Shown here: positions 17,694 to 26,819 of the stretch, one piece after another | Layout: each line of letters starts with the position of its first letter | Numbering within the stretch: the stretch's first letter is position 1 | The notes under the pieces: model-generated | The model's database searches: none | What the model saw: the letters and a program-made list of their open reading frames with translations, nothing else | What the model was told of the DNA's origin: nothing | Position numbers and translations under genes: made by a program | Source of the DNA: Telluria beijingensis | GTDB lineage: Bacteria > Pseudomonadota > Gammaproteobacteria > Burkholderiales > Burkholderiaceae_D | Assembly (NCBI RefSeq): GCF_030770395.1 | Contig: NZ_CP132480.1 | Span: forward strand, 3,007,387 to 3,071,386 | DNA length: 64,000 bases | Direction of reading: 5' to 3'

Positions 17694-17750
17694 TGCTTAT
17701 TCGAGTTACGTATATAAGCAAATAAATTATCCGTAGTTTGGAATATAAGC
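17694..17750 (+). promoter_or_regulatory. Candidate CysB-binding region
   Basis: In the AT-rich gap between cysB and cysI, TGCTTAT (17694-17700) and ATAAGCA (17714-17720) form a 7-bp inverted repeat 13 bases apart, a LysR-type layout. The ATAAGC half-site recurs at 17745-17750 in a TAAGCTTA palindrome. Assignment to CysB is inference from position. An exact 11-bp tandem duplication (CGGACCCAGCA) occupies 17810-17831, directly before the cysI ATG. Confidence 0.5.
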
Positions 17751-17832
17751 TTAGCTCCGTATCATCGGGACATTATTTAATGGGCGAACACCATCCGCCT
17801 TCCCTCATACGGACCCAGCACGGACCCAGCAC

Positions 17833-19521
17833 ATGTACCGTTACGACCATTACGACCACCTTATCGTGCGCGAGCGCATCGCCCAGTACCGCGACCAGGT
17901 CGCCCGCCGCCTGAGCGGCGAGCTGCTCGAAGAAGAATTCGTGCCGCTGCGCCTGCAGAATGGCCTGTACATGCAGCGCCACGCCTATATGCTGCGCGTC
18001 GCGGTGCCGTACGGCCTGCTGTCGGCGGACCAGGTGCGCATGTTCGCCCATATCGCCCGCAAGTATGACCGCGGCTACGGCCACTTCACCACGCGCCAGA
18101 ACATCCAGTACAACTGGATCGAGCTGGAGCAGACGCCGGACATCCTGACCGACCTGGCCTCGGTCGAGATGCATGCGATCCAAACCTCGGGCAACTGCAT
18201 CCGTAACATTACCACCGACGAATTCGCCGGTGTCGCGGCCGACGAGATCATCGATCCGCGTCCGTTTGCCGAAATCCTGCGCCAATGGAGCACCTTCCAC
18301 CCAGAATTCCTGGCCTTGCCGCGCAAGTTCAAGGTCGCGATCAATGGCGCGCTGGAAGACCGCGCCGCCATCGCCGTGCACGATATCGGCCTGACCGTGG
18401 TGTACAACGAGGCGGGCGAAGTCGGCTTCAAGTTCATGGCCGGCGGCGGCATGGGCCGCACCCCGATCCTGGGCAGCGTGATCCGCGACTTCCTGCCATG
18501 GAAGCACCTGCTGACCTACACTGAGGCGGTAATGCGCGTGTATAACACCCACGGCCGCCGCGACAACAAGTACAAGGCCCGCATCAAGATCCTGCTCAAG
18601 GCGCTCGGTGTCGAGGAATTCACCCGCCAGGTCGAAGAAGAATGGGCCGACCTGAAGGATGGCCCCGAAACGCTGACGCAGGAAGAATTCGACCGCGTGG
18701 CCAAGTGGTTCCAGCCGCACGCCTACCGCGAACTGGCCGACACTGATGTCGCCGCTTCGCAGCCAGATAACCGCGCCTTCGCCAATTGGCTCAACCGCAA
18801 CGTCAAACCGCACAAGGTGCCGGGCTATGCCGCCGTCGTGCTGTCGCTCAAGAAGACCGGCGTGCCGCCGGGCGACGCCACCGCCGAGCAGATGGATTTC
18901 GTGGCCGAACTGGCCGACCGCTTCAGCTTCGGCCAGGTGCGCGTGACCCACGAGCAGAACCTGGTGCTGGCCGACGTCGAGCAAAGTAAATTGTTCGAAG
19001 TCTGGCAACTGGCCAAGTCGAAAGGCATGGCGACGCCGAATATCGGCCTCTTGACCGACATCATCGCCTGCCCCGGCGGCGACTACTGCTCGCTGGCGAA
19101 TGCGAAGTCGCTGCCGATCGCGGCGGCCATCGCCGAGCGTTTCGACGACCTGGATTTCCAGCACGATATCGGCGACATCGAACTGAATATCTCGGGCTGC
19201 ATCAACGCCTGCGGCCACCACCACGTCGGCAATATTGGCGTGCTGGGCGTCGACAAGGATGGCAGCGAGTGGTACCAGGTGTCGATCGGCGGCGCCCAGG
19301 GCAATGACTCCGCCATCGGCAAGATCATCGGACCGTCGTTCTCGGCGGTGCAGATGCCCGAAGTCATCGGCCGCCTGCTCGACGTCTATGTGCGCTGTCG
19401 CATCGAAGGTGAGCGCTTTGTCGACACCGTGCAGCGCCTGGGCGTCGCCCCATTCAAGGAACATGTGTACGCCACGCCGATCCCGGCGCAGGAACTGGTA
19501 GGAGAAGACCACTATGCTTAA
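17833..19521 (+). CDS. cysI: Sulfite reductase hemoprotein (nitrite/sulfite reductase family)
   Basis: This is a 562-aa siroheme/[4Fe-4S] reductase that converts sulfite to sulfide. Two ferredoxin-like half-domains (about 45-105 and 305-365) alternate with two siroheme-binding domains. The cluster ligands are C-x5-C (Cys413, Cys419, in CPGGDYC) and C-x3-C (Cys456, Cys460, in GCINACGHHH). No CysJ flavoprotein is adjacent, so the electron donor may be ferredoxin or encoded elsewhere. It is first in the operon. There is no good ribosome site; a duplicated 11-mer fills that position. Confidence 0.95.
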   Translation: MYRYDHYDHLIVRERIAQYRDQVARRLSGELLEEEFVPLRLQNGLYMQRHAYMLRVAVPYGLLSADQVRMFAHIARKYDRGYGHFTTRQNIQYNWIELEQTPDILTDLASVEMHAIQTSGNCIRNITTDEFAGVAADEIIDPRPFAEILRQWSTFHPEFLALPRKFKVAINGALEDRAAIAVHDIGLTVVYNEAGEVGFKFMAGGGMGRTPILGSVIRDFLPWKHLLTYTEAVMRVYNTHGRRDNKYKARIKILLKALGVEEFTRQVEEEWADLKDGPETLTQEEFDRVAKWFQPHAYRELADTDVAASQPDNRAFANWLNRNVKPHKVPGYAAVVLSLKKTGVPPGDATAEQMDFVAELADRFSFGQVRVTHEQNLVLADVEQSKLFEVWQLAKSKGMATPNIGLLTDIIACPGGDYCSLANAKSLPIAAAIAERFDDLDFQHDIGDIELNISGCINACGHHHVGNIGVLGVDKDGSEWYQVSIGGAQGNDSAIGKIIGPSFSAVQMPEVIGRLLDVYVRCRIEGERFVDTVQRLGVAPFKEHVYATPIPAQELVGEDHYA

Positions 19522-20071
19522 TCGACACCCACAGATCATCAAGGGTCGCGAAGTGGTCGACGACGACTGGAGCGTGCTCAAGCTCGACGAGGGACAGACC
19601 GCCGACGCGGTCGAGGTCCCTGCCGGCAAGATCATCGTGCCGCTGGCCGTATGGCAGGCCCAGCGCGATGCGCTGGCCGACCGTGCCGAACTGGGCGTGT
19701 GGCTGGCGCCGGACGAAAGCGCGGCAAGCATCAAGGACGACCTGCAGCGCTTTACCGTGATCGCCATCGATTTCCCGAAATTCACCGATGGCCGCGGCTA
19801 CTCGATCGCCTACAACCTCCGCAAGCGCCTGGGCTGGACCGGAGAATTGCGCGCGATCGGCGACGTGCTGCGCGACCAGTTGTTCCAGATGGCGCGCTGC
19901 GGCTTCGATGCCTACGCCACCAGGCAAGACCGCAGCATCCATGACGCGGTCAAGGGCCTGTCGGTATTTTCGGAAACCTACCAGGCGACGGTCGACAATC
20001 CGATCCCGCTGTTCCGCCGGGTGCCACGCGATACGCCGGCCGAACATCGCGACATCGGCGCCGGCATCTAG
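19514..20071 (+). CDS. DUF934 protein of the cys operon
   Basis: This 185-aa conserved protein lies between the cysI and cysH genes and overlaps the end of cysI by 8 bases. The conserved DUF934 core is IAIDFPKFTDGRGYS...LRKRLGW.GELRAIGDVLRDQLFQMARCGFDAY. Biochemical function is not established. The regular linkage with cysI in betaproteobacteria suggests an accessory role in sulfite reduction, perhaps electron transfer or assembly. It has a single Cys and therefore no iron-sulfur cluster of its own. Confidence 0.9.
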   Translation: MLNRHPQIIKGREVVDDDWSVLKLDEGQTADAVEVPAGKIIVPLAVWQAQRDALADRAELGVWLAPDESAASIKDDLQRFTVIAIDFPKFTDGRGYSIAYNLRKRLGWTGELRAIGDVLRDQLFQMARCGFDAYATRQDRSIHDAVKGLSVFSETYQATVDNPIPLFRRVPRDTPAEHRDIGAGI

Positions 20072-20082
20072 GAGCTTTTACC

Positions 20083-20814
20083 ATGAGCGACCTGCATCAT
20101 CGCGTGGCTGAAACCCACGCGATACTGACCCGTATTGCCCGCGATTTCACACCCGCCGTGTTCGCATCGAGCCTGGCGGCCGAAGACATGGTGCTGACCG
20201 ACCTGATCCTCAAGGCAAAACTGCCGATCGGGATCTTCTCGCTCGAGACCGGCCGCCTGCACGCCGAAACGCTGTCGATGGTCGAGCGCGTCAAGGAGAA
20301 TTACGACTACGACATCGCCCTGTTCCGCCCACAGCCAGAGGCCGTCGAGCGCTACGTCGCCGACCACGGCCTGAACGCCTTCTACGACAGCGTCGAGATG
20401 CGCAAGGAATGCTGCCGCATCCGCAAGGTCGAGCCGCTCGGCCGCGCCCTGGCCGGCAACAAGGCCTGGATCACCGGCCAGCGCCGCGCCCAGTCGAGCA
20501 CCCGCGCCGAACTGGCGGTGCAGGAAGACGACCAGGGCCACGGCATGCAGAAATTCAATCCGCTGGCCGACTGGAGCGAGCAGGACATCTGGGATTACCT
20601 GCGCCAGAACGACGTGCCCTACAATGCCCTGCACGACCGCGGTTACCCCTCGATCGGCTGCGAACCCTGCACCCGCGCCATCCAGCCGGGCGAGGACGTG
20701 CGCGCCGGACGCTGGTGGTGGGAAAACCCGGAATCGAAGGAATGCGGGCTGCACGTAGTGGACGGCAAACTCATTCGCATCAAATCCGTGGCTGCCGAAG
20801 CCACGCCCCAATAA
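20083..20814 (+). CDS. cysH: APS reductase (CysH, [4Fe-4S] type)
   Basis: This is a 243-aa adenylyl-sulfate reductase making sulfite. The PP-loop-like N-terminus (FASSLAAEDMVLTD) is followed by a cysteine pair Cys110-Cys111 (ECCRIRK) and Cys193/Cys196 (GCEPC). Together these are the four cluster ligands that mark APS rather than PAPS reductases. The redox-active Cys221 lies in KECGLH. The absence of cysC in the cluster fits direct use of APS. The ribosome site is AGGAGC. Confidence 0.95.
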   Translation: MSDLHHRVAETHAILTRIARDFTPAVFASSLAAEDMVLTDLILKAKLPIGIFSLETGRLHAETLSMVERVKENYDYDIALFRPQPEAVERYVADHGLNAFYDSVEMRKECCRIRKVEPLGRALAGNKAWITGQRRAQSSTRAELAVQEDDQGHGMQKFNPLADWSEQDIWDYLRQNDVPYNALHDRGYPSIGCEPCTRAIQPGEDVRAGRWWWENPESKECGLHVVDGKLIRIKSVAAEATPQ

Positions 20815-20829
20815 ACGACAGGCACAGCC

Positions 20830-21765
20830 ATGACAACTATTACCGACAACCTGGTACTGAGCGATGTGAATGCCGCCCACCTGGATGCCCTGGAATCGGA
20901 AGCTATCCACATCCTGCGCGAAGTGGCGGCCGAATGCAGCAACCCCGCCCTGCTGTTCTCGGGCGGCAAGGACTCGGTCGTCCTGCTGCGCCTGGCCGAA
21001 AAGGCTTTCCGCCCGGGCAAATTCCCCTTCCCGCTGGTGCACATCGATACCGGCCACAATTTCGATGAAGTGATCGCCTTCCGCGATGCGCGCGCCGCAG
21101 AACTGGGCGAACGCCTGATCGTCGGCAGCGTCGAGGACTCGATCAAGCGCGGCACCGTGCGCCTGCGCAATCCGCAGACCGACTCGCGCAATGCGGCCCA
21201 GGCCGTGACCCTGCTGGAAACCATCGCCGAACACGGCTTCGACGCCTGCATCGGCGGCGCCCGCCGCGATGAAGAAAAAGCGCGCGCAAAGGAACGGATC
21301 TTCTCGTTCCGCGACGAATTCGGCCAGTGGGATCCAAAGGCCCAGCGCCCCGAGCTGTGGGACCTGTATAACACCCGCGTGCACCCGGGCGAGAACATGC
21401 GCGTGTTCCCGATCTCGAACTGGACCGAGCTGGACGTGTGGCAGTACATCGCCCGCGAACGCCTGGCGCTGCCGTCGATTTATTTCGCCCACCAGCGCGA
21501 AGTGATCCCGCGTAATGGCCTGCTGGTGCCGCTGACCCCACTCACCCCGGCGCGCGAGGGCGAGACGGTCGAGACCCGTACCGTGCGCTTCCGGACCGTG
21601 GGCGACATCTCGTGCACCTGCCCGGTAGCGTCCGATGCGGACACCGTGGACGGCATCATCGCCGAGACCGCCATCACCGACATCACGGAGCGCGGCGCGA
21701 CCCGGATGGACGACCAGACTTCCGAAGCCTCGATGGAAAAACGCAAGAAAGCAGGATACTTCTGA
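20830..21765 (+). CDS. cysD: Sulfate adenylyltransferase small subunit
   Basis: This is a 311-aa ATP sulfurylase catalytic subunit of the PAPS-reductase-like fold. The PP-loop is LLFSGGKDSVVLLRLA (about 40-55), followed by VHIDTGHNF, GGARRDEEKARAKER and the C-terminal RMDDQTSEASMEKRKKAGYF-like tail. It works with CysN, a GTPase, to activate sulfate as APS. Its TGA overlaps the cysN ATG by one base, ensuring coupled translation of the heterodimer. Confidence 0.97.
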   Translation: MTTITDNLVLSDVNAAHLDALESEAIHILREVAAECSNPALLFSGGKDSVVLLRLAEKAFRPGKFPFPLVHIDTGHNFDEVIAFRDARAAELGERLIVGSVEDSIKRGTVRLRNPQTDSRNAAQAVTLLETIAEHGFDACIGGARRDEEKARAKERIFSFRDEFGQWDPKAQRPELWDLYNTRVHPGENMRVFPISNWTELDVWQYIARERLALPSIYFAHQREVIPRNGLLVPLTPLTPAREGETVETRTVRFRTVGDISCTCPVASDADTVDGIIAETAITDITERGATRMDDQTSEASMEKRKKAGYF

Positions 21766-23084
21766 TGAACGCCCGTACCGACAATTTCGCCGACCAACAG
21801 GCCGGCTCGACCCTGCTGCGCTTCATCACCGCCGGCTCGGTGGACGATGGCAAGAGCACCCTGATCGGCCGCCTGCTGTTCGACAGCAAGGGCATCTTCG
21901 CCGACCAGCTGGCCGCCGTCTCGCGCGCCAAGCACAAGCGCACCGTGGGCGACACCATCGACCTGTCGCTGCTGACCGATGGCCTGGAAGCCGAGCGCGA
22001 ACAGGGCATCACGATCGACGTGGCCTACCGTTACTTCGCCACGCCGAAGCGCAAATTCATCATCGCCGACACCCCGGGCCACGAGCAGTACACCCGCAAT
22101 ATGGTCACCGGCGCCTCGACCGCCGACGCCGTGATCATCCTGATCGACGTCTCGAAGGTCAAATTGGGCGACGACGGCAGCGTGCAGCTGCTCACGCAGA
22201 CCAAGCGCCATTCGACCATCGCCAAGCTGCTGCAGATCGAGCACGTGGTGGTGGCCGTGAACAAGATGGACCTGGTCGATTACGACCGCGGCGTCTATGA
22301 GCGCATCGTCGCCGAGTACCAGAAGTTCGCGCAATCGCTGGGCCTGAAGGACATCACCCCGATCCCGCTGTCGGCGCTGGCCGGCGACAATGTGGTCGAA
22401 AAATCTGAAAAACTGGCGTGGTACGAAGGCCCGACCCTGATCGAGCTGCTCGAATCGCTGTCGGTCTACGACGCATCGCACGCCGCGCCATTCCGCTTCC
22501 CGGTGCAGCTGGTGGCGCGCCACAACGGCCACGAAGCCAACGACTTCCGCGGCTATATGGGCCGCATCGAGTCGGGCGCGGTCAAGGTCGGCGACAAGCT
22601 GACGGTGCAGCCTTCCAACCAGAGCGCGACCGTCAAGGAGATCGTCACCTTCGACGGCAAGCTGGAATCGGCCGTGGCCGGCCAGTCGGTGACCCTGGTG
22701 CTGAACGAATACGTGGATGTCTCGCGCGGCGACATGCTGGCGGGCGCCGAGCAGCCGGCGACCCTGCTCAAGCAGGTGACGGCCGACGTGTGCTGGATGG
22801 CCGACGAGCCGCTCGACCTGCGCCGCAAATACTGGATCAAGCACGGCACCCGCCAGACCGCGGCCAAGGTGGCGCGCCTGGACACCATCCTGGACGTCAA
22901 CACGCAGGAACGCCACCCGGCAGAAGGCCTGAAGCTGAACGACATCGCGCGCGTGCAGTTGACGGTGCAGCAGCCGCTGGCGGCCGACGCCTACGCCGAC
23001 ATCCGCGCCACCGGCGCTTTCATCCTGATCGACGAAGTCACCCACCAGACCGTCGCAGCGGGTATGATCCGCATCGAAGAGTAA
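21765..23084 (+). CDS. cysN: Sulfate adenylyltransferase large subunit (GTPase)
   Basis: This is a 439-aa EF-Tu-like GTPase. G1 is AGSVDDGKST, G3 is DTPGHEQY, and G4 is NKMD. The beta-barrel domains 2 and 3 follow. It drives APS formation by CysD through GTP hydrolysis. It ends after domain 3, without a fused CysC kinase, again consistent with an APS-reductase route. The start is the ATG within TGATG. Confidence 0.97.
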   Translation: MNARTDNFADQQAGSTLLRFITAGSVDDGKSTLIGRLLFDSKGIFADQLAAVSRAKHKRTVGDTIDLSLLTDGLEAEREQGITIDVAYRYFATPKRKFIIADTPGHEQYTRNMVTGASTADAVIILIDVSKVKLGDDGSVQLLTQTKRHSTIAKLLQIEHVVVAVNKMDLVDYDRGVYERIVAEYQKFAQSLGLKDITPIPLSALAGDNVVEKSEKLAWYEGPTLIELLESLSVYDASHAAPFRFPVQLVARHNGHEANDFRGYMGRIESGAVKVGDKLTVQPSNQSATVKEIVTFDGKLESAVAGQSVTLVLNEYVDVSRGDMLAGAEQPATLLKQVTADVCWMADEPLDLRRKYWIKHGTRQTAAKVARLDTILDVNTQERHPAEGLKLNDIARVQLTVQQPLAADAYADIRATGAFILIDEVTHQTVAAGMIRIEE

Positions 23085-23099
23085 TTATTAGGGAATCGT

Positions 23100-23819
23100 A
23101 TGGCGGCGCTGGGCAAAGTGTATCTCGTAGGAGCCGGTCCCGGCGCAGCTGATCTCATCACGGTGCGCGGCGCGCGCCTGCTGGCGCAGGCCGACGTGGT
23201 GCTGTATGACGCCCTCGTCACGCCCGAGATGCTGGAACTGTGCCTGCGGGCCGAGAAAATCTCGGTCGGCAAGCGCTCGGGCCAGCGCTCGATGGCGCAG
23301 ACGCTGATCAACGAGCAGCTGGTCGACTGCGCCGGCAAATATGCGCTGGTGGTTCGCCTGAAAGGCGGCGATCCGATGCTGTTCGGCCGCGCCGACGAAG
23401 AATTGCGCGCGCTGGAAGCCGAAGGCATCGAGGTCGAAGTCGTCCCCGGCATCACTACCGCGGTGGCGGCGGCGGCGGCGACCAAGCAACCCTTGACCAA
23501 GCGCGGCCTCGCGCGCAGCGTCGCCTTCTTCACCTCGAGCACGGCGCCGGACGAGCCGGATCATCCTGCGCTTCCAGAAACCGACACCCTGGTCCAGTAC
23601 ATGGGCGGACGCGAAGCCGCGGCCACCGCCGAACGCCTGCTGGCCGAAGGCCGGCGCCCCGATCTGCCGGTGGTGGTCGTGGAGAACTGCAGCCGCGCCG
23701 ACGAACGCATCCTGCGCCTGACGCTGACTGATCTCGCGCGTGGTCTCGAGCCCGGTCATGGACCGGTGCTGGTGATGATGGGCGAGGCGCTCGCCAGGCG
23801 CGAGCACCAGGCATCGTAA
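23100..23819 (+). CDS. cobA: Uroporphyrinogen-III C-methyltransferase (SUMT)
   Basis: This 239-aa enzyme methylates uroporphyrinogen III twice to give precorrin-2, the first step to siroheme for CysI. Motifs: VYLVGAGPGAADLIT (SAM-binding start), DALV, VRLKGGDPMLFGR and VVPGITTA. It lacks the N-terminal dehydrogenase/ferrochelatase module of CysG; the chelatase step can be supplied by the neighbouring cbiX product. It is last in the cys operon, with AGGGAA before the ATG. Confidence 0.94.
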   Translation: MAALGKVYLVGAGPGAADLITVRGARLLAQADVVLYDALVTPEMLELCLRAEKISVGKRSGQRSMAQTLINEQLVDCAGKYALVVRLKGGDPMLFGRADEELRALEAEGIEVEVVPGITTAVAAAAATKQPLTKRGLARSVAFFTSSTAPDEPDHPALPETDTLVQYMGGREAAATAERLLAEGRRPDLPVVVVENCSRADERILRLTLTDLARGLEPGHGPVLVMMGEALARREHQAS

Positions 23820-23822
23820 GCG

Positions 23823-24036
23823 TTACCACCACGGCACGAAGGCGATGCCGTCCTCGATCGCTTCGAATACCTGCGCCTGGTTTTCCGGGCTCTCGCACGA
23901 TGATGTCGGACACCTCTTCACCCCAAGAGGAAAGCCGGATAGCGGATTTCCCCAGCCCGACAAGGCGGTTCAACAGCGGGGCTGCGACGCCATCGACGAG
24001 TTTCTCGTCAAGCACGCTTATACGGCGAGATAACGC
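23823..24036 (-). other. Gap between convergent cobA and cbiX with a possible gene remnant
   Basis: These 214 bases hold no full gene. On the minus strand a frame ending at TAA 23823-23825 reads ...ESPENQAQVFEAIEDGIAF-VPWW, which looks protein-like. The upstream part reads better in another frame (LDEKLVDGVAAPLLNRLVGLG). This could be a frameshifted remnant of a short gene of unknown type. I cannot identify it. Confidence 0.3.
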
Positions 24037-24417
24037 TCAACCGGGTTGATTATCGAGCGCGGCCACGCAGTAATCGGTCATCGCCCTCTGCACCCCGGCG
24101 TCCTCGCCGATGGCGCCCACCACGTCGAGCGTCAATCCGGGATGCGCGGCGCGGATCGTATCGCACAGGGCCGGCAGGTCGCGCAGCAGGTGCCCGCCCT
24201 GCCCCAGGAATACCGGCACCACCGTCACCCGATCGATCCCGCGCGCGACCATTGCCGCCACCGTGTCCGGCAGGCTGGGCGTCATCAATTCGAGGAAGGC
24301 CAGCGCCACCTCGGCATCCGGCGCCTGGGCCTGCGTCGCATCGCGCAGCCGTTCGAACGGCGCCGCCCAGGAAGCGGCGCGCGCGCCGTGGGCGAACAGG
24401 ATCAGTCCGCGCGTCAT
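24037..24417 (-). CDS. cbiX: CbiX/SirB-type sirohydrochlorin chelatase
   Basis: This is a 126-aa single-domain chelatase. The metal-binding histidines lie in LILFAHGAR and GQGGHLLRD. Small CbiX proteins insert Co2+ or Fe2+ into sirohydrochlorin. Next to cobA and the siroheme enzyme CysI, an iron-inserting (siroheme) role is likely, but cobalt cannot be excluded. Its ATG overlaps the lptG TGA by one base, so it is read from the lptFG transcript. Confidence 0.88.
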   Translation of the reverse strand: MTRGLILFAHGARAASWAAPFERLRDATQAQAPDAEVALAFLELMTPSLPDTVAAMVARGIDRVTVVPVFLGQGGHLLRDLPALCDTIRAAHPGLTLDVVGAIGEDAGVQRAMTDYCVAALDNQPG

Positions 24418-25601
24418 CAATGCCTCTCCACCCACCACAGCGCCCCGAGCGCCATCAGCAGGAACAGCATGCTCGGCGCCACCGCCGTCAGGAAGGCCGG
24501 CAGGATGGTCAGCACGCCCAGGTGCGAGAACAGCGAATTGATGAGCAGGAAGCTCACCCCGATCATGATGCCGATGAAGATCTTGAGGCTCACGCCGCCG
24601 CTGCGCGTGTGCAGGTAGGCGAACGGCAGCGCCAGCGCCATCAGCACGAAGATCGAGAACGGGTCGATGACCTTCTTCCAGAACGCGACCTTGAAGCGTT
24701 CGGTCTCTTGCCGGTTTTCGGCCAGGTGGCGCGTGTAGACGGCCAGTTCGGCGGCCGACATGCGTTCGGGGTCGGAGCGAGACACCGACAGGATCTTGGG
24801 CGTGATCTCGGACGCGAGCACATAGCTGTCGAGCTTGCGGGTCGAGACCGAGGCTGTCTCCTGCCCATAGGTGCTCTGGATGGTCTGCCCGGCCGGGACA
24901 GCCGAGCCGGGCGCGGGCAGCTCGCGGCTGTTCGCGAACATGGTCTCGGTGACGTTGGACAGGCGCCAGGTATTGTTGCCGCCATAAGCGCCGTGCGCCG
25001 CCGTGACGATCGAGCGGATGCGCATATTGTTGTCGAACTCATAGAGGCGCACGTCCTCGAGCTGGCCGTCGGGGGCGATGCGGCGCACATTGAAGAAGCG
25101 CGAACCGGTGATGTTGCCGCGCACGCCGTCCGCATGCACGCTGTCCTTGGTCCACATGCCCGAGCGGAATTCGGCCGACACCGAACCGCCCTTGGCGGTC
25201 AGGCGCATGCGCTCGGCGACCGGGGCCGTGCGCGGCGTAATCAGTTCGCCGAACACGAATGCGATCAGCACGAACACGGCGCCGATTTTAAACAGCATCA
25301 TGGCGGCCTGGCGGGTCGACATCGACGAGGCGCGCATGATGGTGAATTCGGAACTCGAGGCGAACTGCGCCATCGTATAGATGGTGCCGATCAGGGCCGC
25401 CACCGGCATCACCTGGTACACATTGCCCGGCACCAGCAACAGCACATACAGCAAGGCATGCTGCATGCCGAAGTCGTTCTTGCCCACCGACGGCAGGATG
25501 CTGGTCAGGTCCATGAAGGCGACCAGCGCCAGGAAGGCCGCCAGCACGAAGGCCACCGCCTGGAAAATATTGACGGCGAAATAGCGTTGGAGGATTTTCA
25601 T
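24417..25601 (-). CDS. lptG: LPS export permease LptG
   Basis: This is a 394-aa inner-membrane subunit of the LptB2FG transporter, which extracts lipopolysaccharide from the inner membrane. Three N-terminal membrane segments, a periplasmic beta-jellyroll domain (about 130-280) and three C-terminal segments match the family. MKILQRYFAVNIFQAVAFV is the typical start. It overlaps lptF by four bases (ATGA). The product is somewhat longer than the enterobacterial protein (about 360 aa). Confidence 0.95.
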   Translation of the reverse strand: MKILQRYFAVNIFQAVAFVLAAFLALVAFMDLTSILPSVGKNDFGMQHALLYVLLLVPGNVYQVMPVAALIGTIYTMAQFASSSEFTIMRASSMSTRQAAMMLFKIGAVFVLIAFVFGELITPRTAPVAERMRLTAKGGSVSAEFRSGMWTKDSVHADGVRGNITGSRFFNVRRIAPDGQLEDVRLYEFDNNMRIRSIVTAAHGAYGGNNTWRLSNVTETMFANSRELPAPGSAVPAGQTIQSTYGQETASVSTRKLDSYVLASEITPKILSVSRSDPERMSAAELAVYTRHLAENRQETERFKVAFWKKVIDPFSIFVLMALALPFAYLHTRSGGVSLKIFIGIMIGVSFLLINSLFSHLGVLTILPAFLTAVAPSMLFLLMALGALWWVERH

Positions 25602-26755
25602 TCTGCGCGCGCCTCTTCACGCTTGGGCGCAGCCGCTTTTTTCAAGAAACGGCGGCGCTTGAAGCCATTGATCAACACCAGCGGATGGTAACGGTGGTTC
25701 ACGTTCAGTCGCCAGGCGAACAGCCCCACCACGACCAGCAGCGCCGCCAGGTGCAGCGGCCACCAGCCCATGGCGAAGGCCAGCTTGCCCTGCTTGACGC
25801 TGGCCTCGGTCAGGCGCACCAGGTTGTTATAGGTGAAGAAGATCAACAAGGCGATGATCAGGTTGGCCGACGACCCCGCGCGCGGATTGACGAAGCCGAG
25901 CGGAATCGCCAGGAGCATCAGGACGAGGCAGGTGATCGGCGCCGCGATACGGGCCAGCAGTTCGGCCTGGGTAAAGCGGTTGGGGGCGATCAACAGCGCC
26001 GGCGTGGACAGGGCCGACACCGGCACGTCGGCGCCGAGCATCGGCGCCTGGGTGGCCACCCGCATGCTGTAGCGCTCGAATTCCATGGTCTGGAAATCGG
26101 CCTGGCCCGGCACGCCTTCGTAGCGGCGGCCATTGCTGAGCACCAGGAACTGGCCGCCCTTGCCGTCCGACTCGATCACGCCCTGCTTGGCCACGACCAC
26201 CGAGTGGCTGTCGCCATCGACGCCGCCGACGAACACATTCTGCACCACGGTGGAGCCTTCGGCGCTGCGTTCGACGAAGAACACGCGGTCGCTCGAGCTC
26301 GATTCGCGGAACTGGCCGGGCGCCACGCGCTGCAGGTCTTCGCGCTTCTGGAAGCGCTCGACGAATTCGGCGCTCTTCATCTTGGCCCAGGGCGTGACGA
26401 CGAAGGACAGCGCGCCGACCAGGGCCACCATCGGCAAGCCCAGCGTCAGGACCGGCCGGATCCACCCGAGGAGGGATTGACCCGAGGCGAACCAGACCAC
26501 CATTTCGGAATCGCGGTAGCTGCGCGTGATGGTCGCGACCACGGCAATAAAGGACGTGAGGATAAGGATGATCGGCAAGAGCTCGGCGCTGCGGAACACG
26601 ATCAGCGCCAGCACGTCGCCGGATGCCACCTTGCCGCCCGCGGCCCGGCCGAGGATGGCGATCAGGGTCCAGGTGACGAGGATGGAAAACAGCACCGTGA
26701 ACGTCGCGCCCGCGGCGCTCGCCAATTCACGTTGCAGGGAACGTCGGAAAATCAT
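25598..26755 (-). CDS. lptF: LPS export permease LptF
   Basis: This 385-aa partner of LptG begins MIFRRSLQRELASAAGATF, with the same six-segment layout and periplasmic jellyroll. It has a longer basic C-terminal tail (GFKRRRFLKKAAAPKREEARAE). It is first in the lptF-lptG-cbiX operon and diverges from pepA, as in many proteobacteria. Confidence 0.95.
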   Translation of the reverse strand: MIFRRSLQRELASAAGATFTVLFSILVTWTLIAILGRAAGGKVASGDVLALIVFRSAELLPIILILTSFIAVVATITRSYRDSEMVVWFASGQSLLGWIRPVLTLGLPMVALVGALSFVVTPWAKMKSAEFVERFQKREDLQRVAPGQFRESSSSDRVFFVERSAEGSTVVQNVFVGGVDGDSHSVVVAKQGVIESDGKGGQFLVLSNGRRYEGVPGQADFQTMEFERYSMRVATQAPMLGADVPVSALSTPALLIAPNRFTQAELLARIAAPITCLVLMLLAIPLGFVNPRAGSSANLIIALLIFFTYNNLVRLTEASVKQGKLAFAMGWWPLHLAALLVVVGLFAWRLNVNHRYHPLVLINGFKRRRFLKKAAAPKREEARAE

Positions 26756-26819
26756 TCAATAGAGTCGTTATAATTGCAGATTAGGCAGTCCGCCGCCAAA
26801 CATCGATACGGAGAACCAA

